Below are positions 1-8,055 of a stretch of DNA of 64,000 nucleotides, piece after piece. Position 1 is the first letter of the stretch, and each line of letters opens with the position of its first letter. The notes beneath the pieces are model-generated. The model was not told where the DNA came from. It saw nothing but the letters and a program-made list of their open reading frames with translations, and made no database searches. This DNA comes from Desulfosarcina alkanivorans (GTDB taxonomy: Bacteria; Desulfobacterota; Desulfobacteria; Desulfobacterales; Desulfosarcinaceae): positions 3,968,001-4,032,000 of the forward strand of contig NZ_AP021874.1 of the NCBI RefSeq assembly GCF_009688945.1, read 5' to 3'. A program made the translations under genes and the position numbers.

Positions 1-1461
1 AAGCGGATGCTGCTGAAAGGATCGACGGGGCGCCGGCCGGCCGGCCCCCTGCTTCCCGGCAACGACATCCGCATCGACGACGAGCTGCTGATGTCCGGGG
101 CGATCCAGCCGATCGGCCCCCGGGAGGCGATCGTTTACAAGCCGCGGTGGGGCGCCTTTTACCGAACGCCACTCGAGGCCCACCTCAGGAAAAACGGGGT
201 GTCCACGCTGGTGTTCTGCGGCTGCAACTTTCCCAATTGCCCGCGGGTCTCCATTTACGAGGCCAGCGAAAGGAATTTCCGGATCACGGCCGTGGCGGAT
301 GCCATTTCCAATATGGACCAGGCGGACGCCTGCGGGCTCGAGACAATCGGCGTCACCGTTTCCACCACCGAAGCTGTCGGCCGGCACATCCAGGGCCTGC
401 AGGCAGTCAACATCGGGCATCGGTTGGCAGATGGAAAACGTGAGGAGGGACTCCCGAATGGAAAATCATGGAAGGACGGCAGCATGAACATCCTGTTTGC
501 GGCACCCGAGAACGCCTGGGGCGGTTTTCTGGGGATGGTTCGAAAGCAGTTGCCGAACCATCGATTCAGGGCCACCGGTGGTTTCGCCGTCGACAGCCTG
601 GACGGTGTGGAGGTGCTCATCCCGACCATGAGCCCCGTCACCCGGGAAGTGCTGGCGGGAGCGGACCGGCTGAAACTGATCCAGCAATGCGGTTCGGGGC
701 TGGAGGGCGTCGATCTCGCAGCCGCGGCGGAGAAGGATATCTTCGTGGCCAATGTGCCTACGGCAACGTCGGGGAACGCCGACTCGGTGGCCGAGGTGGG
801 CATCTATCTGATGATCGGCCTTCACCGGGATGTTCGCGCAATGGACCGGAGCATGCGGGAGAAGAAGATGGGACAGCCCCAGGGCAGGGCCCTGGGCGGA
901 AAAACCGTGGGCATCGTGGGCCTGGGCGGTATCGGCCAGGCCCTGGTGAAGCGGCTGAAGGGGTTCGGGGTGCGCATCATCGGCATCAAGCGGCAGGCCC
1001 CCCAGGCGGCCGAAACAGCCCTCGGGCTGGACTGGGTGGGCGCGGCGGAGCAGTTGCCCGAACTGCTGGCCCAGTCGGACGTCGTCTTTCTCTGTGTTCC
1101 CGCAACCCCTGCCACCACCGGCCTGATGAACCGGGAAACGCTTGCCCGCATGAAGCCCGAGGCCTACCTCATCAATCTATCCCGTGGCGGCCTGGTCGAG
1201 CGCGACGCCCTGGAATGGGCCCTGTCCAGCGGCACCATCGCCGGTGCCGGCCTGGATGTCTTCTGGGAGGAGCCGCCGGACCCCGACGATCCGATTTTCC
1301 GCCAGAATGTGCTGGCCACGCCCCACATCGGCGGTTCGACCGATCTTTCCATGCAGGGCATCGTGGCAGGGGTGGTCGAAAACATCCGTCGCCTGGAAGC
1401 CGGCCGGACGCCGCTGAACTGCGCGAAACCGCAGCAATCGAATTCCCGCCGATTCCTGTGA
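1..1461 (+). CDS. Isochorismatase-like domain joined to NAD-dependent D-2-hydroxyacid dehydrogenase (5' partial)
   Basis: The frame is open to the left window edge, so the true start is not visible. Its first ~125 codons look like the C-terminal half of an isochorismatase-family cysteine hydrolase, with the catalytic-cysteine segment VFCGCNFPNCPR and the following ITAVADAIS strand. From the ATG at 484 there is a complete D-isomer 2-hydroxyacid dehydrogenase of about 325 residues. It has Rossmann motif GLGGIGQ (about residue 145 from that ATG), catalytic Arg in LINLSRGGLV, Glu in LDVFWEEPP and His in TPHIGGST. No stop codon separates the two parts. A strong GAGGAGG at 442-448 lies upstream of both ATG 458 (other frame, ending at 487) and ATG 484, so the dehydrogenase may start separately. 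Either a natural fusion or two genes whose junction lost its stop; the substrate cannot be told. Confidence 0.75.
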   Translation, partial: KRMLLKGSTGRRPAGPLLPGNDIRIDDELLMSGAIQPIGPREAIVYKPRWGAFYRTPLEAHLRKNGVSTLVFCGCNFPNCPRVSIYEASERNFRITAVADAISNMDQADACGLETIGVTVSTTEAVGRHIQGLQAVNIGHRLADGKREEGLPNGKSWKDGSMNILFAAPENAWGGFLGMVRKQLPNHRFRATGGFAVDSLDGVEVLIPTMSPVTREVLAGADRLKLIQQCGSGLEGVDLAAAAEKDIFVANVPTATSGNADSVAEVGIYLMIGLHRDVRAMDRSMREKKMGQPQGRALGGKTVGIVGLGGIGQALVKRLKGFGVRIIGIKRQAPQAAETALGLDWVGAAEQLPELLAQSDVVFLCVPATPATTGLMNRETLARMKPEAYLINLSRGGLVERDALEWALSSGTIAGAGLDVFWEEPPDPDDPIFRQNVLATPHIGGSTDLSMQGIVAGVVENIRRLEAGRTPLNCAKPQQSNSRRFL

Positions 1462-1881
1462 TTATCAAAACAAACCTGCGGTTTTGGCGACGGCTGCGAC
1501 CCAGACCACCGACGGGTTGAAACAGAACTTACCAAACTGGGCAATATCCGGAACCGGGAATAATTGGAGCCGTCTGGCAGGTCACATCTTACCGTTTAGA
1601 GGCGCTCAAATAGCGGGTGGCGTCGGAGCAGCACGCGCGAATACAGTCTTCAATGGGTGTCTGGCTCGGGTGTTGTGGGCTCGGGCCATACCCGTGGCGG
1701 CATGTCAAAGGCAGGTGCGCCCCCAAGGATCGGCCAGGCTGTTCCAAGGCACTTTTTTCGGGATGCGGTTGTCCGTTTCCAACCTGGTACGCCGGCCGAG
1801 CCCTCGCCAGGGCGTTTTCCGGATTAGGAGACTCAGGCAGGACGGCCGGCGGCTGTGCTTCGCGGCCACATAAAGCCCAGA
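1462..1881. other. Intergenic region, no gene seen
   Basis: About 420 bases between the dehydrogenase and the end of the convergent ammonia-lyase gene. Open frames here have no recognisable protein features or convincing ribosome binding site. No clear terminator hairpin was found. Confidence 0.5.
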
Positions 1882-3096
1882 TCACCCGCCATACTTCCCG
1901 TACCAGATCACATCACGATAATTGACCGGATCCGTGGCCCCTTCCGTATTGAACACCAGCACGGTGGCGCCCGGGCCGAGCTCCAGGGCCTTGCTCAGGG
2001 ACGAACAGTCCGGATGATTGGCCAACAGATCCAGCAGGCCGATGCCCACGGCTCCGGATTCCCCGGCTTCTATCGCTTCGTCATCCCCAACCGGGTTGGC
2101 CAGGATGCGCATGCCGTTGGCCGCTGTGGCATTGCCGCAGCTGATGAAGCAGCAGGCCCATTCCCACAGAATATCCCATGCCGGGGGGCTGGGTTCGCCG
2201 CAGGCCAGGCCGGCCATGATGGTATCCAGGTCTCCGGTTACGGCATGGGGGCGGCCGTCGCCGGCCCGGGCCGAAGCAAGCATGCAGGCGGCGCGGTCGG
2301 GTTCGACCACGATGAAGCGGGGCGGCTGATCGGCGTACACCCTGGCCAGGTGGGCCACCATGGCCGCGGCAAAGGACCCGACCCCGGCCTGAACGAAAAC
2401 GTGCGTGGGATGCAATCCGGCCCCTGCCATCTGGGCAACGGCTTCCGCAGTCATGGTGGTGTAGCCTTGCATGATCCAGCGGGGAATGTCCCGGTATCCT
2501 TCCCGGGCCGTGTCCTGGACCACCTGCCACCCGCGTTGCCTGGCTTTTTGCCAGACCAGCCGCACGGCATCGTCATAATTGAGATCGGTCACTTCGACCC
2601 GGGCGCCATGGCGGCGAATGTTCTCCACCCTGGCCGGTGCCGACCCTTTGGGCATGAAAATGACCGCCTGCATTCCCAGCTGCTCGGCCGTCCAGGCCAC
2701 GCCCCGGCCGTGGTTGCCGTCGGTGGCGGTGGCCAGGGTCATGGACGCAAGCCGATGGCGGAAGGCATCGCCGGTCAAAGCGCTGAACGCAACTTGCTCC
2801 CACGGGATTTCCAATTGTTGCGCCACCAATCGCGCCACGGCATAACTGCCGCCCAGCACCTTGAAGGCGTTCAGGCCGAAGCGGTCGGATTCGTCTTTGA
2901 CCAAAATGTCGCCGATTTTCCAACGCCGGGCCAGCCGGTCCAGGCGCACCAGGCCGGTCGGGCGATATCCGGGCAACGTACGGTGAAAACGCTGCACCTG
3001 TCGGACCGCGCTGTCGGTGAAATCGGCGACCTGGCGTTTCCGACCGGGCGCGGCCGCCAGATAGCGAATGCCGCAACTGGGTATTTTCCGGATCAT
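1882..3096 (-). CDS. dpaL: Diaminopropionate ammonia-lyase
   Basis: PLP-dependent fold-type II lyase that converts 2,3-diaminopropionate to pyruvate and two ammonia in the cytoplasm. The 404-residue length matches the DpaL/YgeX family. The Schiff-base lysine lies in LNAFKVLGGSYA near residue 77. The TDGNHGRGVAW segment and a glycine-rich phosphate-binding region (VQAGVGSFAAAMVAHL) follow as expected of the threonine synthase/serine dehydratase superfamily. It is a single gene converging on the dehydrogenase, with a small plus-strand gene starting just upstream. Family assignment is firm; the exact substrate is inferred from overall similarity. Confidence 0.9.
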   Translation of the reverse strand: MIRKIPSCGIRYLAAAPGRKRQVADFTDSAVRQVQRFHRTLPGYRPTGLVRLDRLARRWKIGDILVKDESDRFGLNAFKVLGGSYAVARLVAQQLEIPWEQVAFSALTGDAFRHRLASMTLATATDGNHGRGVAWTAEQLGMQAVIFMPKGSAPARVENIRRHGARVEVTDLNYDDAVRLVWQKARQRGWQVVQDTAREGYRDIPRWIMQGYTTMTAEAVAQMAGAGLHPTHVFVQAGVGSFAAAMVAHLARVYADQPPRFIVVEPDRAACMLASARAGDGRPHAVTGDLDTIMAGLACGEPSPPAWDILWEWACCFISCGNATAANGMRILANPVGDDEAIEAGESGAVGIGLLDLLANHPDCSSLSKALELGPGATVLVFNTEGATDPVNYRDVIWYGKYGG

Positions 3097-3181
3097 TTCC
3101 GATTTACACCTCCACAGGGACTGCCTACTATCGGGTTTTGTTTATTGGCGCTCACTGCACCGCAACGGCAGGAGGATGACA

Positions 3182-3475
3182 ATGGCCGACTATCCGATTG
3201 TAAACAGAAATCAACCCCAACTGACGTCGCTGGGCCAGGGCAACCTGCCCGATTTCTACATGGAAGACTTCTCCGTCCTCGGGCTGTGTGTCAACGACTG
3301 CGACCTGGCCGCTGACATTCTGAAGCACCACCGATTTGCCTTGAGGCCGTCCCATGGCTCGATGACTGTCCAGATCAAGGATGCCTTTCACGCAGCAGCG
3401 GCGGTTGGCCTGCTCAATGAACATGGACTGGCGTGTGAACTGGCCGATGTTGCCCTGGGCATGTATCAGGGGTGA
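3182..3475 (+). CDS. Small conserved hypothetical protein (97 aa)
   Basis: I do not recognise a named family. The start is chosen at ATG 3182 because AGGAGG at 3170-3175 lies six bases upstream; an in-frame ATG at 3176 is too close to it. The protein is soluble, without signal or membrane segments. Its pattern (a VNDCDLAADILKHH segment followed by AFHAAAAVGLLNEHGLACELADVA) would suit a small alpha/beta ligand-binding domain of ACT type, but this is only an impression. It is divergent from dpaL across about 85 bases, so the two may share regulation. Confidence 0.55.
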   Translation: MADYPIVNRNQPQLTSLGQGNLPDFYMEDFSVLGLCVNDCDLAADILKHHRFALRPSHGSMTVQIKDAFHAAAAVGLLNEHGLACELADVALGMYQG

Positions 3476-3616
3476 TAGCCACCGCGGGTCTGCCGTGGGC
3501 GGACATCGACACAACACTTCCGGCAGGATTCAATCCAATGCAATTTACCCTCGGGAGGCATGAATAGCGCCCAACGCCGGCATCGACCAGATTGGCCATT
3601 TCTGGATGGACGCAGC

Positions 3617-4166
3617 CTAAATCAGCCGATAGACCCGGAACGGGAATGCCCTTCGCACGGCCGTCACGTTGTCCCCACCTTCCAGCGCGGTGGCATCGTA
3701 GAGGGTTTTCCTGGCCAGGCACAGGGCCTGCGAAGGACTCTCTCCGTTGCACAGGGAACGGAAAAAACGGATCATGGTCTGGGCCGCAGCCTCTCCGGCC
3801 TGCCGGCTGAAAATGGTCGCCACAAAGGCAGTTGTACCGGCTTGATTGAAGTGGTTGATGAAATTGAGGTTCAATCCGTACAGATCGCAATCGAAATAAA
3901 CCAGTTCAGGCTGCAGGCCGGACAGGGTCTGGGGCCGAACAATCATGTGCTTCATCTGCACCAATTTCCGGGTAAAGCCGGACCGGGGGTCGATGGAAAA
4001 CTCCTCGGTCTCATACGCCCCGACCGCCCGGATGTGGAACACATCGTCTTGCTTCTCCACGAACAGGGTCAGGTCGGCCGCCAAGGCAGGCGATGAAAAA
4101 AAACAACGATGCGAGCACCGCCCGGAAAGCCAGGGTTTTGAAAAACAAGGGCAATTGATCGGTCAT
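3617..4166 (-). pseudogene. Secreted CHAT-like protein, frameshifted at a poly-T tract
   Basis: Two reading frames join into one sensible protein. ATG 4166 has an excellent GGAGG (4173-4177) six bases upstream and encodes a basic then hydrophobic signal peptide (MTDQLPLFFKTLAFRAVLA...). That frame fails at a run of eight Ts (4096-4103 on this strand). Reading seven Ts instead gives SSPALA-ADLTLF, a classic signal peptidase I site, and continues to a stop at 3617, about 182 residues in all. The mature part ends in a region (GLNLNFINHF then AGTTAFVATIF, then FRSLCNGESPSQAL) laid out like the C-terminal half of CHAT/caspase-like domains. No His-Cys dyad is evident, so it may be inactive or only related. 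The frameshift may be a mutation, phase variation or a sequencing error. Confidence 0.6.
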
Positions 4167-4231
4167 GGGCAGCCTCCGTCGGCAGGGGAAGCATTGGTCG
4201 GATCCAATTTTGTTGACCGACCTGTGACGTA

Positions 4232-4660
4232 TCACAGTCCGGCCTCTGCCTTTTTGGATTCCAGCCGGGCGTCGAATTTGGCTTTGTCGATGATGAATCG
4301 CTCGTGCCGTCCGCGGGCGATCCGATCCACGCCGTCGTGGGCCTCGATCTCGAACACCATCCGGCGGCGGTCCACTTCCACCAGTTTCACCCTGGCGGTA
4401 ACTTCGAATCCCACCGGAGTCGCCGCCGTATGGCTGACATCGATGTGGGTGCCCACGGTTTGTTCCGCCGGCCAGTCCAGGTGCGGCGTTACCGCCTGGA
4501 TGCAGGCCCATTCGAAAAAACCGACCATGAATCCGGTGGCGAACACCTGGGGCATCACCTGGAATTCATCGGCTTCCGGATAAAGTGCCGGAACGGTTTT
4601 GGCGTCGGTGATGCGGTAGGTGAATTCATGCTCGATACCGGGAACCAATGTCGCTTTCAT
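4232..4660 (-). CDS. Hotdog-fold acyl-CoA thioesterase, fluoroacetyl-CoA thioesterase (FlK)-like
   Basis: A 142-residue single hotdog domain. Segments FATGFMVGFFEWACIQAV, EQTVGTHIDVSHTAATPVG and FEVTARVKLVEVDRRRMVFEIEA match the layout of FlK-like thioesterases: an acidic residue on the central helix, then a Thr/His-bearing strand. It would hydrolyse a short acyl-CoA in the cytoplasm. GGAGG lies just upstream of ATG 4660. It stands before the frameshifted secreted gene on the same strand and downstream of the prpE terminator. A housekeeping role in clearing stalled CoA esters fits the neighbouring acyl-CoA genes, but the substrate is unknown. Confidence 0.75.
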   Translation of the reverse strand: MKATLVPGIEHEFTYRITDAKTVPALYPEADEFQVMPQVFATGFMVGFFEWACIQAVTPHLDWPAEQTVGTHIDVSHTAATPVGFEVTARVKLVEVDRRRMVFEIEAHDGVDRIARGRHERFIIDKAKFDARLESKKAEAGL

Positions 4661-4779
4661 CGTTCCTCCTTGGCTTAAAAAATCGTTTGCCGCCCCCCAA
4701 GATGGCCAAAAAGCGCTGTCGGGTGGCTGTCATGTCACTTATGAGTTAACACAATTTTCAGGACCTGTGCAGGGGGCGC

Positions 4780-4820
4780 AAAAAAAATCGCCGGTGCGTT
4801 GGCGAAACACGCACCGGCGA
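4780..4820 (-). terminator. Rho-independent terminator of prpE
   Basis: Perfect 12-bp inverted repeat TCGCCGGTGCGT (4788-4799) and its complement (4809-4820) around a 9-base loop. It is followed in the minus-strand transcript by eight Us (A8 at 4780-4787 on the plus strand). It lies about 110 bases beyond the prpE stop. Confidence 0.9.
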
Positions 4821-4927
4821 CAGGCAGTAAACCGGTCGATCGTTAAATCGGTTGGCACCCGGACGGCGACGCCTCCCCATGGCTGGCCACGGAAAGGCGT
4901 CCAAGGGTCAGGCGCACCCGTTATGGA

Positions 4928-6835
4928 CTAAACTTTTCTGGAACCGGCCAGTCCGATCCCATTGAGCGCGTCTTCCATTTCAGCGAGGATGGCCGGATCG
5001 TCGATGGTCGCCGGCACCTTGTACTCCTTGTTGTCGGCAATCTTCTGGATCGTACCCCGCAGGATCTTGCCCGAACGGGTCTTGGGCAGGCGGTTGACCA
5101 CCGTGGCGGTTTTGAATGCCGCCACCGGACCGATTCGGTCGCGAACCATCTGGACCACCTCCTGCTGGATGGCGCCATGCTCCCGCTCGACACCGGCATT
5201 GAGCACCAGAAAACCGATGGGAATCTGGCCTTTGAGCTTGTCTTCGACACCCAGGACGGCACACTCGGCCACTTCCGGATGGTCGGCCAAAACCTCTTCC
5301 ATGGCACCGGTGGAAAGGCGGTGGCCGGCCACGTTGATGATGTCGTCGGTGCGGGCCATGACGTAGGCGTATCCCTCGTCGTCGATGTAGCCGGCGTCCG
5401 CGGTTTTATAGTACCCCGGGAATTCTTCCAGGTAGGACTCGACAAAGCGGTCGTCGTTCTCCCACAAGGTAGGCAGGGTTCCCGGAGGCAGGGGCAGTTT
5501 GACCACCAGCGCGCCGATCTCGCCCGGCGCCACCTGCTGGTTGTTGGCGTCCACCACCTGCAGGTTCCAGCCGGGTACGGCCTTGGTCGGCGATCCGTAC
5601 TTGACCGGAAAGTGGTTCAGGCCCATGCAGTTGGCCGCGATGGCCCAACCGGTCTCGGTCTGCCACCAGTGATCGATGACCGGGACCTTGAGGTTGTTTT
5701 CCGACCACTGAATCGTGTCCGGATCGGAACGTTCGCCGGCCAGAAAGAGGATCTTGAAGTTGGACAGATCGTAATTTTTCATCAGCTCGGCCCTGGGATC
5801 CTCGCGTTTAATGGCCCGGAACGCCGTGGGCGCCGTAAACTGACATTTGACATTGTGCTGGGAGATGACGCGCCAGAACACGCCCGCATCGGGGGTTCCC
5901 ACCGGTTTGCCTTCGAACAGAATGGTGGTGGCGCCCTTGAACAGCGGTGCGTAGACAATATAGGAATGGCCGACGACCCACCCCACGTCGGAGGCCGCCC
6001 ACCATACGTCGCCGGCATCGATGTCGTAAATCGCCTTCATGGTCCATTTCAGGGCCACCATATGGCCGCCGTTATCCCGAACCACGCCCTTGGGCTGGCC
6101 GGTGGTGCCTGATGTGTAAAGGATGTACAGCGGATCGGTGGCCGCCACCGGCACGCACTCGGCCGGCTGGGCGGATGCCATGGCGTCTTCCCAGTCCACG
6201 TCGCGGCCGTCGATCATCGAGGCCTGCTCCATGGGTCGCTGCCGCACGATGCAGGACTTGGGCTTGACATCGGCCATTTCGATGGCGCCGTCCAGCAGGG
6301 GTTTGTATTTGATGATTTTTTTGCCTTCGATGCCGCAGGAGGCGGAAACGATCACCTTGGGCTTGGCATCGTTGATCCGGGTGGCCAGTTCTTTGGCGGC
6401 GAACCCGCCGAACACCACCGAATGGATGGCGCCGATGCGTGCACAAGCCAGCATGGCGATGGCGGCTTCGGCGATCATGGGCATATAGATAATGACCCGG
6501 TCTCCCTTGACGACGCCCTGGCCGGCCAGCACGCCGGCAAAGGTGGCGACTTCGTCCCGCAACTCGCTGTAGGTATAGGTCTTGATGGTATCGGTCACCG
6601 GGCTGTCATAAATCAGGGCCGCCTGATCGCCGCGGCCATTTTCGACGTGATAGTCCAGCGCGTTGTAACAGGTATTGACCATGCCGCCGGTAAACCACCG
6701 GTAAAATGGCTTGTTGCTGTCGTCCAGCACCTTGTCCCAGCGCTTGTACCAGTGACACTCTTCCGCGGCCTTGGCCCAGAAGCTGTCCGGGTCGTTGATG
6801 GATTCTGAAAATGCGCTATCGTATGGATTGGTCAT
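4928..6835 (-). CDS. prpE: Propionyl-CoA synthetase (acetyl-CoA synthetase family)
   Basis: AMP-forming acyl-CoA synthetase of 635 residues that activates propionate (or acetate) with ATP and CoA. Visible motifs: P-loop-like YTSGTTGQPKGV near residue 250, HWWQTETGW near 410, TADAGYIDDEGYAYVMARTD, and the C-terminal RSGKILRG whose lysine is the acetylation site that controls this family. The phrase GVVRDNGGHMVALKW after the P-loop is more typical of PrpE than of Acs. ATG 6835 follows AAAGGA with seven-base spacing. It lies downstream of satP on the same strand and ends at a strong terminator. The methylmalonyl-CoA operon 10 kb away makes propionate the likely substrate, though acetate cannot be excluded. 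Confidence 0.88.
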   Translation of the reverse strand: MTNPYDSAFSESINDPDSFWAKAAEECHWYKRWDKVLDDSNKPFYRWFTGGMVNTCYNALDYHVENGRGDQAALIYDSPVTDTIKTYTYSELRDEVATFAGVLAGQGVVKGDRVIIYMPMIAEAAIAMLACARIGAIHSVVFGGFAAKELATRINDAKPKVIVSASCGIEGKKIIKYKPLLDGAIEMADVKPKSCIVRQRPMEQASMIDGRDVDWEDAMASAQPAECVPVAATDPLYILYTSGTTGQPKGVVRDNGGHMVALKWTMKAIYDIDAGDVWWAASDVGWVVGHSYIVYAPLFKGATTILFEGKPVGTPDAGVFWRVISQHNVKCQFTAPTAFRAIKREDPRAELMKNYDLSNFKILFLAGERSDPDTIQWSENNLKVPVIDHWWQTETGWAIAANCMGLNHFPVKYGSPTKAVPGWNLQVVDANNQQVAPGEIGALVVKLPLPPGTLPTLWENDDRFVESYLEEFPGYYKTADAGYIDDEGYAYVMARTDDIINVAGHRLSTGAMEEVLADHPEVAECAVLGVEDKLKGQIPIGFLVLNAGVEREHGAIQQEVVQMVRDRIGPVAAFKTATVVNRLPKTRSGKILRGTIQKIADNKEYKVPATIDDPAILAEMEDALNGIGLAGSRKV

Positions 6836-6928
6836 GAACGGGTCCTTTCATGTCTTGGCATTGAAGGGTTGAATAGTGGGGTCGGACCATCCGTTGGATG
6901 GTATCCGGACCGGGTCGGATGCCACGGT

Positions 6929-6963
6929 CTTGCCCGGAGGGGGGGCCGTCCGCTCCGGGCAAG
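6929..6963. other. Stem-loop between satP and prpE
   Basis: Ten-base perfect inverted repeat CTTGCCCGGA (6929-6938) with its complement at 6954-6963 around a 15-base loop. No U tract follows on either strand, so it is not a standard terminator. It may be a processing or attenuation structure that separates satP from prpE. The rest of the 247-base gap shows no gene and no second sigma-54 site. Confidence 0.5.
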
Positions 6964-7082
6964 AAGTCGTGGGTGGGTCCCTGTGGGTTTTGGGTTCAGG
7001 GACGACCATTCGATTCGACGACCACCGTCGGCATGGGCTGGGTGATGAATGCAACCCAGACGGCGGTGACACCATCAAAGGG

Positions 7083-7688
7083 TTAAGCGGTTTCTTTTGC
7101 CAGGCTGCCCACCGGTTCGGGCGCTGTATCGATCCAGGGTTTTCCAACGGGAAGAATCGGTCGCCCGAACACTTGGGCATAAATGGCGGCGGCCATCATG
7201 TACCAGGCGTTGAGGGCACACAGAATCAAAACGATGGCGGTCGGCTTGGTCAATCCGGGGTACCCGAAATGGGCCAGATCGAGCCCGATAAAACCGAGCA
7301 GCAGCAGGGTGAAGGTGGAAGCCATGGCGCCGTGGACACGCATGGCAGCGACCCACATGATCGCGGTGTAAAGGGTCCAGACCACGAGGAAAAAGCCCAC
7401 ATCCGTGTGACTGAGGGTGTAGATCTTGAAATGGTTCAGCATCCAGATGATACCCAGTGCGATCCAGAAAGAACCATAGGAAACAAAGGCGCTGTATCCG
7501 AAATTGTTACCGCATTTGAATTCCTGAAAACCGGCAATCAGCTGGGCCACCCCACCGAAGGCAAAGGCAAGGGCCAGGACCGGTCCGATACCGCACCATC
7601 CAAGGTTATGAAACTGGAGAATCAACGTGGTTAAACCAAACCCGGCCAGACCGACAACTGCTGGATTACCTTGACCTTCTGCTGCCAT
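7083..7688 (-). CDS. satP: Acetate/propionate uptake transporter, SatP (GPR1/FUN34/YaaH) family
   Basis: A 201-residue inner-membrane protein with six predicted transmembrane helices. It carries the family signature NPAVVGLAGFGLTTLIL near the N-terminus and an FGYSAFVSYGSFW segment. It should carry acetate or other short monocarboxylates together with protons. ATG 7688 is preceded by AAGGAGG. The gene has a sigma-54 promoter upstream and is followed by prpE on the same strand, so uptake and CoA activation of a short acid are encoded side by side. The two-component system directly upstream probably controls it. Confidence 0.9.
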   Translation of the reverse strand: MAAEGQGNPAVVGLAGFGLTTLILQFHNLGWCGIGPVLALAFAFGGVAQLIAGFQEFKCGNNFGYSAFVSYGSFWIALGIIWMLNHFKIYTLSHTDVGFFLVVWTLYTAIMWVAAMRVHGAMASTFTLLLLGFIGLDLAHFGYPGLTKPTAIVLILCALNAWYMMAAAIYAQVFGRPILPVGKPWIDTAPEPVGSLAKETA

Positions 7689-7853
7689 TACGACCTCCTT
7701 GTGGATAAATGTGAGGAAAAATGGAAAAGAAATTTCTCTGCCTGAAATTGTTTCATCGCTGAGAACCTGGCGGCAAGCAGGAATTGTTGCAGAAACCAGG
7801 GGGGATTGCCTGGCCGGGTTCAATCAATGTGCTGCGAATTGCAGAAGTGAATG

Positions 7854-7870
7854 AGCAAGTGATGTGCCAC
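7854..7870 (-). promoter_or_regulatory. Sigma-54 (-24/-12) promoter of satP
   Basis: Read on the minus strand the site is GTGGCACATCACTTGCT: a perfect TGGCAC, five bases, and a perfect TTGC, the canonical RpoN spacing. Transcription would start near 7843, giving a leader of about 150 bases before satP. A sigma-54-dependent activator is encoded immediately upstream. Confidence 0.85.
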
Positions 7871-7918
7871 AGGATAGGAAAAATCAAATCGTGTTTGATT
7901 TCAATTTGTTATAAACTT

Positions 7919-8045
7919 TTGGGAATTTTGTAAATGAATAACGTTCATCGTATAATCGAGACGCAAATGTCCCAATACTATCCTTTTATAAGTATAATAA
8001 TTTGATTTAATTGAAAAATACAAGCTTGGGGTATTTTTGCCCCAA
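7919..8045. promoter_or_regulatory. Candidate upstream activator sites for the NtrC-type regulator
   Basis: An AT-rich stretch with repeated TTGGG half-sites: TTGGGAATTTTG at 7919-7930, TCCCAA at 7970-7975, and a perfect dyad TTGGGG-N8-CCCCAA at 8026-8045. The dyad is about 155 bases upstream of the -24 element, a usual distance for enhancer sites of sigma-54 activators. Alternatively, the dyad is a weak terminator for the regulator gene, which ends at 8056; there is no clean U tract. Confidence 0.5.
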
Positions 8046-8055
8046 ATAGAGGTGA

